Assembly: GCA_946481465.1 (NCBI GenBank)
Contig: CAMLOC010000249.1
Span: forward strand, 1 to 6,034
DNA from: an uncultured Shinella sp.
GTDB lineage: Bacteria > Pseudomonadota > Alphaproteobacteria > Rhizobiales > Rhizobiaceae
DNA length: 6,034 bases
Direction: 5' to 3'
How positions within the stretch are numbered: the stretch's first letter is position 1; each line of letters opens with the position of its first letter. The position numbers were made by a program, and so were the translations under genes. Under the pieces are notes generated by a model. That model did not search any database. It was not told the DNA's origin and saw nothing but the letters and a program-made list of their open reading frames with translations. This document shows positions 1-5,900 of this stretch, in pieces.

Positions 1-749
1 CCGGTGACGCCGTCGGCTTCAAGGAATGGGAAGGCACGCCCTATTTCGACGGCTGCCTGCCGATCGAGGTGATGGCCGAGCGCGGCCGCGAGACCTTGCG
101 CCACGGGCCGATGAAGCCGATGGGTCTCACCAATGCGCACAACCCGACGGTAAAACCCTATGCCGTCGTACAGCTACGCCAGGACAATGCGCTCGGCACG
201 CTCTACAACATGGTCGGTTTCCAGACGAAGCTGAAATACGGCGCGCAGGCAGAGATCTTCCGCCTGATTCCGGGCCTCCAGAATGCGGAATTCGCCCGCC
301 TCGGCGGCCTTCACCGCAACACCTACATCAATTCTCCGACGCTGCTCGACCGCTCGCTGACGCTGAAGGGCCGGCCGGGCCTGCGTTTTGCCGGACAGAT
401 CACCGGCTGCGAGGGCTATGTGGAAAGCGCCAGCATCGGCCTGCTCGCCGGCCGTTTCGCGGTTGCCGAACGGCGCGGCGAAACGCCGGCCCTGCCGCCG
501 GAAACCACGGCCTTCGGTTCGCTGCTCGGCCATATTACCGGCGGTCATATCGTCTCGGACGACGAGCCGGGCAAACGCTCCTTCCAGCCGATGAACATCA
601 ATTTCGGCCTGTTCCCGCCGCTGGAGCCGGGCGCGGTGACGAAACCGGAAGGCATGAAGCGGTTCCGCGGCAAGGACAAGGCCCTTGCCAAGAAGCAGGC
701 GACCGCCGCACGGGCGCTGGAAGACTGCGCCCGCTGGCTCGGCCGCTGA
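1..749 (+). CDS. trmFO: TrmFO, methylenetetrahydrofolate-tRNA-(uracil-5-)-methyltransferase, C-terminal half (5' end outside window)
   Basis: This enzyme makes ribothymidine at position 54 of the tRNA T-loop, using 5,10-methylenetetrahydrofolate as carbon donor and FAD/NAD(P)H as reductant; it is cytosolic. The reading frame enters at base 3 and is open to TGA at 747-749, giving 248 residues, about half of the usual 440-480. Visible family motifs are [19 protein letters not shown], whose Cys (codon 54-56) corresponds to one of the two catalytic cysteines of Trm[11 protein letters not shown]; the folate/FAD-side block [22 protein letters not shown] (bases about 390-450); a GHITGGH segment; and [10 protein letters not shown] near the end. 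The N-terminal FAD-binding GxGxxG fold and the other catalytic Cys lie upstream of the window. The gene ends normally and is followed by a terminator. It converges with the minus-strand genes. The family call is very secure. Confidence 0.96.
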   Translation, partial: GDAVGFKEWEGTPYFDGCLPIEVMAERGRETLRHGPMKPMGLTNAHNPTVKPYAVVQLRQDNALGTLYNMVGFQTKLKYGAQAEIFRLIPGLQNAEFARLGGLHRNTYINSPTLLDRSLTLKGRPGLRFAGQITGCEGYVESASIGLLAGRFAVAERRGETPALPPETTAFGSLLGHITGGHIVSDDEPGKRSFQPMNINFGLFPPLEPGAVTKPEGMKRFRGKDKALAKKQATAARALEDCARWLGR

Positions 750-800
750 TTTTCCGGGTGGCTACCCTTCGGCCGCGGCGTCAGAATGCAGGATACGCAT

Positions 801-828
801 AGGAGGCCGGGAGCAGGCCTCCTTTTCC
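801..828 (+). terminator. Intrinsic-type terminator of trmFO
   Basis: A perfect 8-bp stem (801-808 AGGAGGCC with 816-823 GGCCTCCT) closes a 7-base loop and runs into TTTTCC. It lies 51 bp after the trmFO stop codon. The T-run is short (four), so termination may be partial. The 3' arm is shared with a second hairpin at 821-847. Confidence 0.72.
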
Positions 829-847
829 TACGGGGAGAAGGAAAAGG
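821..847. other. Inverted repeat overlapping the trmFO terminator
   Basis: Arms 821-829 (CCTTTTCCT) and 839-847 (AGGAAAAGG) are perfect 9-bp complements around a 9-base loop. The left arm uses the last three bases of the terminator stem and its T-run, so the two hairpins cannot form fully at the same time. The repeat lies between the converging 3' ends of trmFO and the minus-strand gene ending at 884. No T-run follows it on the minus strand, so it is not a classical terminator for that gene. Confidence 0.5.
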
Positions 848-883
848 AAGCAACGTCATGCCACAGGCGCTTGCCCACGCTTT

Positions 884-1336
884 CTAGTTCTGTCGCCCTG
901 CGGTCTCGGCCCCGCGCCCGGCCACGGCCGGCATGAAGCTGCCGAGCAGCCAGAGCGATACCTCCGCGGCCTCCCGCTCGTCGCGGAATTCGAAGACGCC
1001 GCCCTCGAAGGCGGCATTGGCGAATTTGACGGCGAGACGCCTGGGGCCGGCGCTCTCGACGCGCACCGCGCCGGGCTCGATCAGGTGGCAGGAATAGTGG
1101 TGGCCATGGGCGTGCATGCAGCCGGCCTTGCCGTCATGCAGGCGCAGGAACACGGCGCGGCCATCCGCCGTGGCGATGACCTCGCGGATCGCCTCGTCGG
1201 GAAAGGCCCGGCCGAATTCCAGGATGGCGAGCCCCGCATCCTCGCCCGCCATTTCCTGCTCGTCCTCCCGGCGAAACACCTGGCGGAAGACGAGGCCGGC
1301 CAGAACCAAGCAGACAATGGTGACGGTCCAGAGCAT
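884..1336 (-). CDS. Small membrane-anchored protein of unknown function with a Cys/His cluster
   Basis: I do not recognise a named family for this 150-residue protein. The ATG at 1336 is preceded by a good ribosome-binding site (GGAGGAA at 1351-1345, 8 bases away), which fixes the start. Residues 3-18 form one hydrophobic segment (TVTIVCLVLAGLVF) followed by an Arg-rich stretch, as in an N-terminal anchor with the body in the cytoplasm. The soluble part is mixed alpha/beta in character. Residues 73-84 read CMHAHGHHYSCH, an unusually dense Cys/His cluster that could bind a metal. A segment at 113-131 (GVFEFRDEREAAEVSLWLL) looks conserved in style. The tail is Ala/Gly-rich. It ends at TAG 886-884, converging with trmFO. 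It is 282 bp downstream of the previous minus-strand gene with a repeat between them, so it probably has its own promoter. That it is a real gene is fairly sure; the function is unknown. Confidence 0.8.
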   Translation of the reverse strand: MLWTVTIVCLVLAGLVFRQVFRREDEQEMAGEDAGLAILEFGRAFPDEAIREVIATADGRAVFLRLHDGKAGCMHAHGHHYSCHLIEPGAVRVESAGPRRLAVKFANAAFEGGVFEFRDEREAAEVSLWLLGSFMPAVAGRGAETAGRQN

Positions 1337-1344
1337 CGGCGCGA

Positions 1345-1351
1345 TTCCTCC
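1345..1351 (-). promoter_or_regulatory. Ribosome-binding site of the small anchored protein
   Basis: GGAGGAA on the minus strand, 8 bases before the ATG at 1336. It is one of the two clear Shine-Dalgarno sequences in the window and decides the start of this gene. Confidence 0.7.
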
Positions 1352-1420
1352 CCGAAAAACATGCTGCCGCTGTAGCGGACAAGGCTTGCGCCAGTTTTGC
1401 GTCCTGCGAGGCGCCCGGAG

Positions 1421-1444
1421 CCTGTCCGGTTCATTCCGAACAGG
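1421..1444 (-). other. Stem-loop in the leader region upstream of the small anchored protein
   Basis: Arms 1421-1429 and 1436-1444 pair over 9 bp (one G-U pair in the minus-strand RNA) around a 6-base loop, AAUGAA. A smaller near-palindrome, CCGCTGTAGCGG, lies at 1367-1378, about 30 bp before the start codon. I found no convincing -35/-10 pair in 1337-1514, so these could be leader RNA structures or protein-binding sites. The role is unknown. Confidence 0.35.
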
Positions 1445-1514
1445 ACAGACTCCGGATTTCTCTGTTTTCGTTTGTTCCTTCGGGAAAACCGGTTGCCACT
1501 TTTCCCTGACAAAC

Positions 1515-1623
1515 TCTAGCGCATTTCCGGCAAACTCCGGTTCACCGGCAATGCCCTGGATTCTTGTTTTTACCGCATTATCCGACGCCGAAGCGATCTC
1601 GCTTCGGCTGGAAATGCTCTAGA
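1515..1623. repeat. RIME1-like rhizobial intergenic mosaic element, 109 bp
   Basis: The element is bounded by 14-bp terminal inverted repeats with one mismatch: TCTAGCGCATTTCC at 1515-1528 and GGAAATGCTCTAGA at 1610-1623. Inside are two palindromes. One has arms 1521-1530 and 1545-1554 (9 of 10 matching). The other is a perfect 10+10 bp repeat around 2 bases at 1587-1608 (GCCGAAGCGA / TCGCTTCGGC). A central TTGTTTTTACCGCATTATCC segment separates them. Length, paired palindromes and the central motif fit what I remember of the short non-coding RIME1 repeats found in many copies in Rhizobium and relatives. It encodes no protein. Its right end overlaps the stop codon of the neighbouring minus-strand gene. 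Confidence 0.75.
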
Positions 1624-2473
1624 ACGGCCCGCGGCGCGATGCGCGCCACATCCACCATTGCCGCCGCCATTGCGCCGGCTGGAGGGAACGTTCGAGCACT
1701 GCCGCGCCGGCCTTCTCCGCTGCGTCCAATATAGGACGAACGAGGGCAATCGGCAAAAAGGCCGGCCGGTTGGCCGGCGAAACGCCGCCAGCGGCCCGCG
1801 CGCGGGCAAGGTGCTCCCGGCCGAGGCCGACGAAGGCGTCCACCGCCCGCGCCGCGGCGGCCGCATCGTTGCCGGCAAGCAGCGCCTCCGGCGTCAGGCC
1901 CGTGGCGGCGAGAAGATCGGCCGGCAGGTAGACCTGGCCGCGCCGCCGGTGGATCGGCAGCATCAGCAAGGTGCCCGCGACGGTCTGCGCCACGCCGGCA
2001 TGTCCCGCAGCCTCGGCCGAAGCGGGCGCTCCGACCGGATCGAGGATGAGGCTTGCGAGCTGGATCAGCGCCGAGGCGGTTTCCCCGGCATAGCCTTCGA
2101 ATGCGGCGCGGCTTTCCATCGGGTCGTTGTAGACGTCGAAGATGCGCGCCTCGGTCATGTCCGTCAGCACGGCGACGGGCAGCCGATGCTCCTTCACGCA
2201 GGCCATCAGCCCGGCGGCGAGCGGATTGGCCATGGCATCGCCCTCGGCGCTACCCTCGAGCACGTCGCGCCACCATTGCAGGCGGATCTCGCCGGGCAGC
2301 GCCTCGCGCACCACGTCGCGCACGCGGGCGATCTCCGCATTGAAGGCATAGAGCGCGGCGAGCGCGCCGCGCTTTTCCGCCGGCGCCAGCAGGCAGGCGA
2401 GATAGCGGTCGCGATCGGTGTCGCGGAGCATCGCCAGGCAATGGGCGTAGTGATCGGTCATGTCGGGTGTCAC
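1619..2473 (-). CDS. Squalene/phytoene synthase-fold protein, NDUFAF6-like, without catalytic Asp motifs
   Basis: This 284-residue protein has the all-helical trans-isoprenyl diphosphate synthase fold. Recognisable blocks are RYLACLLAP (23-31), LYAFNAEIARVRDVVRE (41-57), the strong RLQWWRDVLEG (64-74), FDVYNDPMESRAAFEGYAGE (112-131) and AQTVAGTLLMLPIHRRRGQVYLP (162-184). The two Asp-rich motifs that bind Mg-diphosphate in true squalene and phytoene synthases are missing: the first reads RDVVR and the second is LMLPIHRR. The same losses mark the mitochondrial complex I assembly factor NDUFAF6, whose LRAFNVE, QFWK and RATPYH...VFLP blocks align well. A role in complex I assembly is therefore inferred rather than isoprenoid synthesis. 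The GTG start at 2473 overlaps the previous stop as GTGA; an ATG at 2461 in the same frame (280 residues) is an equally possible start. The C-terminus is basic and Trp-rich, and its TAG lies in a repeat element. Confidence 0.9.
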   Translation of the reverse strand: MTPDMTDHYAHCLAMLRDTDRDRYLACLLAPAEKRGALAALYAFNAEIARVRDVVREALPGEIRLQWWRDVLEGSAEGDAMANPLAAGLMACVKEHRLPVAVLTDMTEARIFDVYNDPMESRAAFEGYAGETASALIQLASLILDPVGAPASAEAAGHAGVAQTVAGTLLMLPIHRRRGQVYLPADLLAATGLTPEALLAGNDAAAAARAVDAFVGLGREHLARARAAGGVSPANRPAFLPIALVRPILDAAEKAGAAVLERSLQPAQWRRQWWMWRASRRGPF

Positions 2474-2856
2474 ACGGCGATCAGCGCGGCGGCGACGGCC
2501 CGGCTTTCGGCCAGCATGACATTGAACGTGCGCACGGCCGCGCCCGTGCTCATCGGGTCGGAGCGGACCTTGCGTTCCGTCAGCGCCGCCTTGATCTCGG
2601 CCGAAAGCGGCCGGATCTCCTGGCCGGTGCCGACGAGCAGCACCTCGATCTCGCCGGCCTCGTCCAGGACGCGCTGCAGGTCGGCCAGCGTCAGCGGCGT
2701 GCCTTCCTGCTTGTCCCAGCCGTGGATACCCGAGGGCAGGCAGAGGATGGAGCCGCGATGCGACATGTCGGCGAAGCGGAAACCGCCATTGCCATATGCG
2801 TCGATCGGCGCACGCCCGGGGAAATGCGCCTCCCGGATTTCGATGCCTTTAGCCAT
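2470..2856 (-). CDS. Mth938/DUF498-domain protein, NDUFAF3-like
   Basis: This is a 128-residue single-domain protein of the Mth938 (DUF498) family, the family of the human complex I assembly factor NDUFAF3. It shows the family blocks IDAYGNGGFRF (18-28), LCLPSGIHGW (38-47), EVLLVGTGQE (71-80) and DPMSTGAAVRTFNVMLAESR (100-119), ending in AAALIAV. NDUFAF3 shows matching IDSY, VVVGTG and ATFN...EGR...AALIP blocks. No catalytic residues are known for the family, so a scaffold or chaperone role is likely. The ATG at 2856 is chosen because the family similarity begins right after it; a longer frame to 2952 adds only a low-complexity Arg/Ser stretch inside secDF. The start overlaps the end of secDF by 8 bp, and the stop overlaps the next gene by 4 bp, which suggests translational coupling. 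A weak GGGAG lies just before the start. Confidence 0.9.
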   Translation of the reverse strand: MAKGIEIREAHFPGRAPIDAYGNGGFRFADMSHRGSILCLPSGIHGWDKQEGTPLTLADLQRVLDEAGEIEVLLVGTGQEIRPLSAEIKAALTERKVRSDPMSTGAAVRTFNVMLAESRAVAAALIAV

Positions 2857-5389
2857 TGGCTCCCGTCGCCTCCGTGACCGGTCCCTTGCCGCCCTTGCCC
2901 GGGCGGTAGTGCTCCGGCTGCAGGCGGAACAGGATGAGGATCGGTCCGGCAATGTAGATAGAGGATATGGTGCCGATCGCCACCCCGAAGAGCAGCGTCA
3001 GCGCGAAGGTGCCGATCGCCTCGCCGCCGAACAGCGCGAGGGCCGCGAGCGCGATCAGCGTGGTCGCCGAGGTGAGGACCGTGCGCGACAGCGTGCGGTT
3101 GATCGCGTCGTCGATCAGGATCGGCAGCGGCATCTGCTTGAAATGCCGGAGATTTTCACGGACGCGGTCGTAGACGACCATGGTGTCGTTGAGCGAATAG
3201 CCGGCCACTGTCAGGAGCGCGGCGACGGCCGTGACGTTGAACTCGATCTTGGCAAGCGCCAGGAAGCCGAGCGTGAAGAACACGTCATGCGCCAGCGCGA
3301 TGATCGCGCCGATGGCGAAATGCCATTCGAAGCGGATCCAGATATAGGCGACAAGCGCCAGCAAGCCGACGACGAAGCCGAGCGTCGCCGTGTCGATCAG
3401 CTCGCCGGAAATCGCCGGGCCGACCACCTCGACGCGGCGGAAGTCGTAATCGTCCTCCAGCTCGCCGCGGGCGACCAGCACGGAGGTCTGCTCGGCGTTC
3501 TCGCCCTCGCCGGCCGAGGTCAGCCGCACCAGCGCGTGGCGCGCATCGCGCTGCTTCGTCACGTTCAGCACGTCGACGCCGGCATCGTTGAGGCGGGCGG
3601 TGATGTCGTCGAGATCGGCATTGCCGGACTTCGCCTGCACCTCCAGCGCCGCGCCGCCGGTGAAATCGATGCCGGGCTTGAGCTTGCCGGCGACGAGCAG
3701 GCCGGCAATGGCGAGCGACAGCACCGCCGTCAGCAGGAAGACGCCGTTGCGCACCGCCATGAAGCGCAGGTTGAGGCTGTCGAAGAAGCCGGAGCGCACG
3801 CCCTTCGGCAGGTGCGTCGCGTGGCTGCGGTTGAGCCAGGCGGTGACGAGGCGGCGCGTCAGCGTGAAGGTGGTGGCGAGCGTCGCGAAAAGCCCGATGC
3901 CGACGGCAAGCGCGAAGGCGCGCACCGGCGCGGCCGAGAGCAGGAAGAGGACCGCGATGGCGATGAACATGGTGACGGAGGCATCGAGCACCGTGGCACG
4001 GGCACGGCGGAAGCCGACCAGCACCGACCGGGAGAGTTCCCGACCGCCCTTCACCTCCTCGCGGATGCGCTCGAAGATCAGCACGCTGGCATCGACGGCG
4101 ATGCCGACGGTCAGCACCATGCCGGCGATCATCGACAGCGAGACCGGCGCGCCGACAAGCGCCAGCACGGCGGCCTGAGTCCAGACGCCTCCCTCCGGGA
4201 CGGCGAAGGAGAGGACCATGACAAAGGCGAGCGACACGGAGGCGATGACGCCGAGCACGCCGTAGAAGAAGGTCATGAAGGCGACGACGGCGGCGATGGC
4301 GACGGCGAGCGCGACGACCACCGTCGTGGCCGAGGTCGTGCCGAGCGCCGGCTCGATCGAGCGTTCCTCGATGATGGTGAGCGGCGCCGGCAGCGGGCCG
4401 CTGGCGATGATGCGCGCAAGGTTCGCCGCCCCTTCCGCGTCGAAATCGCCGGAAAGGCGGCCGACGCCGTCGGTGATGGCGCCCTTTATGCGCGAGGTCG
4501 AGATCACCTGGCCGTCGAGCAGGATGGCGATGGTGCGGCCGCTGTTTTCCCGCGTGAAGGCGGCGAGCCGTTCGGCGGCATCCGCCTTCAGCACGAATTC
4601 GATGAAGGGCTCGTCATTGGCGGCGGGCTGGGCCGAGGCGACGTCGATCGCGGTGAAGAGATCGTCCTGCCGCACGAGATAGCCGACCGGCGGCTCGCCG
4701 GTGGAGTAGAGCACTTCGGTGCCCGCCGGCGCGCCGTTCTCGATGGCCGTGTCGACCGGCACGCTGTCGTCGACGAGGCGGGCGGAAAGCCGGCCGACCG
4801 TCGCCAGCATGTCCTTGACACGCTGCGGATCGGTCAGGCCCGGCATGGCGACGACGATGCGGTCATGCTCGCCGCGCGCGACGACGAGTTCGGGAATGTC
4901 GAGGCTCTCGACGCGGCGGCGCACCGCATCGACGGCGCCGAGCGAGGCAGCGCTTGCCGCGCTCTCCACCGCATCGGCGGAAAGCACGAGGCGGAACGTG
5001 CCGCTTTCCGGTTCGCTGAGCGTGCCGAGGCCAAGGGCTGCGAGCGCCGTGCGGGCCGCATCGAGGCGGGCGGGCGTTGTCACGGTGACGTCGATCGTAT
5101 CGTCCGCACCGTTGAGGTCGCTATGGGGAATGCGCGCGGCGCGCAGGGTATTGCCGATGGTCTCGACGGCGGCGCGCAGGCGCTCGGCGGCGATATCGCT
5201 GCGCGAGATCTCCAGCACGAGGCGGGAGCCGCCGGTGAGGTCGAGGCCCGGAACGAGGCGATGCTCCGTCATCCAGCCGGGAAGGCCGGCGGAAAGGCGG
5301 GCCGGAAGAAGGCTCGGCAGAAGGACCAGAAGGCCCGCCGCAAGGACGAGCCAGAGGGAGAAGGTCTTCCAGCGGGCGGATGACAGCAT
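2849..5389 (-). CDS. secDF: SecDF, fused protein-export membrane subunit SecD-SecF
   Basis: SecDF uses the proton motive force to help SecYEG complete export and membrane insertion of proteins. It is an inner-membrane RND-type protein. Its 846 residues carry SecD then SecF in one chain. SecD half: TM1 (about 9-29), GLDLTGG (48-54), a periplasmic domain to about 345, then TM2-6 with VGIAVDASVLIFERIREE (428-445), whose Asp433 matches the essential SecD Asp. SecF half: TM near 549-567, GIDFTGG (573-579), VVGPAISGEL (655-664), HDVFF (701-705) and TVAGYSLNDTMVVYDRVREN (727-746), then the last TMs to about 821. The Asp of HDV and Arg of RVREN fit the proton-relay residues of the family. Some SecD positions differ from consensus (SLDIPE at 163-168, IEPALG at 345-350). 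It follows yajC by 90 bp and has only a weak ribosome-binding site (CGAGA, 6 bases upstream). Confidence 0.96.
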   Translation of the reverse strand: MLSSARWKTFSLWLVLAAGLLVLLPSLLPARLSAGLPGWMTEHRLVPGLDLTGGSRLVLEISRSDIAAERLRAAVETIGNTLRAARIPHSDLNGADDTIDVTVTTPARLDAARTALAALGLGTLSEPESGTFRLVLSADAVESAASAASLGAVDAVRRRVESLDIPELVVARGEHDRIVVAMPGLTDPQRVKDMLATVGRLSARLVDDSVPVDTAIENGAPAGTEVLYSTGEPPVGYLVRQDDLFTAIDVASAQPAANDEPFIEFVLKADAAERLAAFTRENSGRTIAILLDGQVISTSRIKGAITDGVGRLSGDFDAEGAANLARIIASGPLPAPLTIIEERSIEPALGTTSATTVVVALAVAIAAVVAFMTFFYGVLGVIASVSLAFVMVLSFAVPEGGVWTQAAVLALVGAPVSLSMIAGMVLTVGIAVDASVLIFERIREEVKGGRELSRSVLVGFRRARATVLDASVTMFIAIAVLFLLSAAPVRAFALAVGIGLFATLATTFTLTRRLVTAWLNRSHATHLPKGVRSGFFDSLNLRFMAVRNGVFLLTAVLSLAIAGLLVAGKLKPGIDFTGGAALEVQAKSGNADLDDITARLNDAGVDVLNVTKQRDARHALVRLTSAGEGENAEQTSVLVARGELEDDYDFRRVEVVGPAISGELIDTATLGFVVGLLALVAYIWIRFEWHFAIGAIIALAHDVFFTLGFLALAKIEFNVTAVAALLTVAGYSLNDTMVVYDRVRENLRHFKQMPLPILIDDAINRTLSRTVLTSATTLIALAALALFGGEAIGTFALTLLFGVAIGTISSIYIAGPILILFRLQPEHYRPGKGGKGPVTEATGANG

Positions 5390-5405
5390 CGCGATCTCGA
5401 CTAAT

Positions 5406-5420
5406 CCGGCGGGCCGCCGG
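5406..5420 (-). other. GC-rich palindrome just upstream of secDF
   Basis: CCGGCGG-G-CCGCCGG is a perfect 7+1+7 palindrome, 17 bp before the secDF start codon. As RNA it could form a 5-bp stem with a 5-base loop close to the weak ribosome-binding site. In such GC-rich DNA a chance match of this size is possible. Confidence 0.35.
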
Positions 5421-5442
5421 CTGAAAACCAGTCGGGCCGTCC

Positions 5443-5464
5443 GGCCGGGAACGTTTCCCCGGCC
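5443..5464 (-). other. Intercistronic stem-loop between yajC and secDF
   Basis: In the minus-strand RNA, GGCCGGGGA pairs with TTCCCGGCC (9 bp, one G-U pair) around the tetraloop AACG. It starts 16 bases after the yajC stop codon. No T-run follows, so it is not a good intrinsic terminator. It could stabilise the yajC message or adjust the yajC:secDF ratio by partial attenuation or mRNA processing. Confidence 0.55.
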
Positions 5465-5479
5465 AGGCGGCAGGCCAAG

Positions 5480-5815
5480 TCATTCCTTGACGGGTTCGCC
5501 CTTGACGCGGACTTCGCTGACGCCGCTGCGCACGACGCGGATCTTGATGCCTTCGGCGATCTCGACTTCGAGTTCGTTGTCGTCGACGACCTTGGTGACC
5601 TTGCCGACGATGCCGCCGCCCGTGACGACCTGGTCGCCGCGGCGGATGTTCTTCAGAAGCTCATCGCGACGCTTCATGGCAGCGCGCTGCGGGCGGATGA
5701 TGAGGAAATACATCACCACGAAGATCAGCAGGAACGGCAGGACCGACATGAGAATGTCTGCGCCGCCCGCTGCCCCGCCGGGTGCCGTCTGGGCGAAAGC
5801 CTCGGTAATGAACAT
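5480..5815 (-). CDS. yajC: YajC, preprotein translocase accessory subunit
   Basis: YajC is a small inner-membrane protein that binds SecDF and forms the SecDF-YajC subcomplex of the Sec translocon. The 111 residues are typical in length. A short periplasmic N-terminus (MFITEAFAQTAPGG) leads to a single transmembrane helix at about 21-40, then the hallmark RPQRAAMKRRDELLKNI (41-57) and the cytosolic beta domain with RGDQVVTGGGIVGKV (59-73), which matches the family consensus GDxVVTxGGIxGxV. The ATG at 5815 has a strong ribosome-binding site, AAGGAG, 6 bases away. It is the first gene of the minus-strand operon visible here, and secDF follows after 90 bp. A candidate promoter lies about 60 bp upstream. 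Nothing is odd in the protein. Confidence 0.97.
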   Translation of the reverse strand: MFITEAFAQTAPGGAAGGADILMSVLPFLLIFVVMYFLIIRPQRAAMKRRDELLKNIRRGDQVVTGGGIVGKVTKVVDDNELEVEIAEGIKIRVVRSGVSEVRVKGEPVKE

Positions 5816-5821
5816 CAGCTA

Positions 5822-5827
5822 CTCCTT
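5822..5827 (-). promoter_or_regulatory. Ribosome-binding site of yajC
   Basis: AAGGAG on the minus strand, 6 bases before the ATG at 5815. It is the strongest Shine-Dalgarno sequence in the window and consistent with high translation of yajC relative to secDF, which has only a weak one. Confidence 0.8.
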
Positions 5828-5843
5828 GAAATCCTGATTTTGC

Positions 5844-5860
5844 ACGGCCTGCGGGGCCGT
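5844..5860 (-). other. Small hairpin in the yajC leader
   Basis: Arms 5844-5849 and 5855-5860 (ACGGCC / GGCCGT) form a 6-bp stem with a 5-base loop. It lies between the candidate promoter and the yajC ribosome-binding site and is followed on the minus strand by GCAAAATC. It could be a leader structure or the end of an upstream transcript. Confidence 0.35.
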
Positions 5861-5872
5861 TTCGGTTGCCGG

Positions 5873-5900
5873 AATATAGGCAAGTGGGCATTGAATGCAA
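5873..5900 (-). promoter_or_regulatory. Candidate sigma-70-type promoter of the yajC-secDF operon
   Basis: On the minus strand TTGCAT (5900-5895) and TATATT (5878-5873) are separated by 16 bp. The -10 box is good, while the -35 box is only a partial match to the TTGACA-type consensus. The segment is AT-richer than its surroundings. Transcription would start near 5866 and give a leader of about 50 bases before yajC. Confidence 0.45.

Noticed and set aside
26..802. A plus-strand frame of 258 codons overlapping trmFO
   Set aside because: The overlapping frame from base 3 to 749 gives clear TrmFO motifs; this one gives an Arg/Pro-rich sequence and is a shadow.
1081..1512. A minus-strand frame of 143 codons overlapping the small anchored protein gene and its leader
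   Set aside because: It is Arg/Ser-rich with no domain; the frame with the good ribosome-binding site and anchor helix at 1336-884 is preferred.
1587..1608. The perfect 10+10 bp palindrome after the NDUFAF6-like gene as an intrinsic terminator
   Set aside because: No T-run follows on the minus strand and the palindrome is an internal part of the RIME-like repeat; it may still affect RNA stability.
2857..2952. N-terminal extension of the Mth938-like protein to an upstream start at 2952
   Set aside because: The 32 added residues are a low-complexity Ser/Arg/Ala stretch inside secDF, while family similarity starts right after the ATG at 2856.
1658..5383. A plus-strand frame open for about 3.7 kb (over 1200 codons) opposite secDF and the two downstream genes
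   Set aside because: It is exactly antisense to three well-recognised genes, is extremely rich in Arg, Gly, Asp, Glu and His with low-complexity runs, shows no domain, and is explained by the high-GC third positions of the minus-strand codons suppressing stops on the opposite strand.
4719..5837. A second long plus-strand frame (about 370 codons) crossing the yajC-secDF gap
   Set aside because: It is antisense to secDF and yajC, rich in Ser/Arg/Thr with no recognisable motif, and a typical GC-driven shadow frame.
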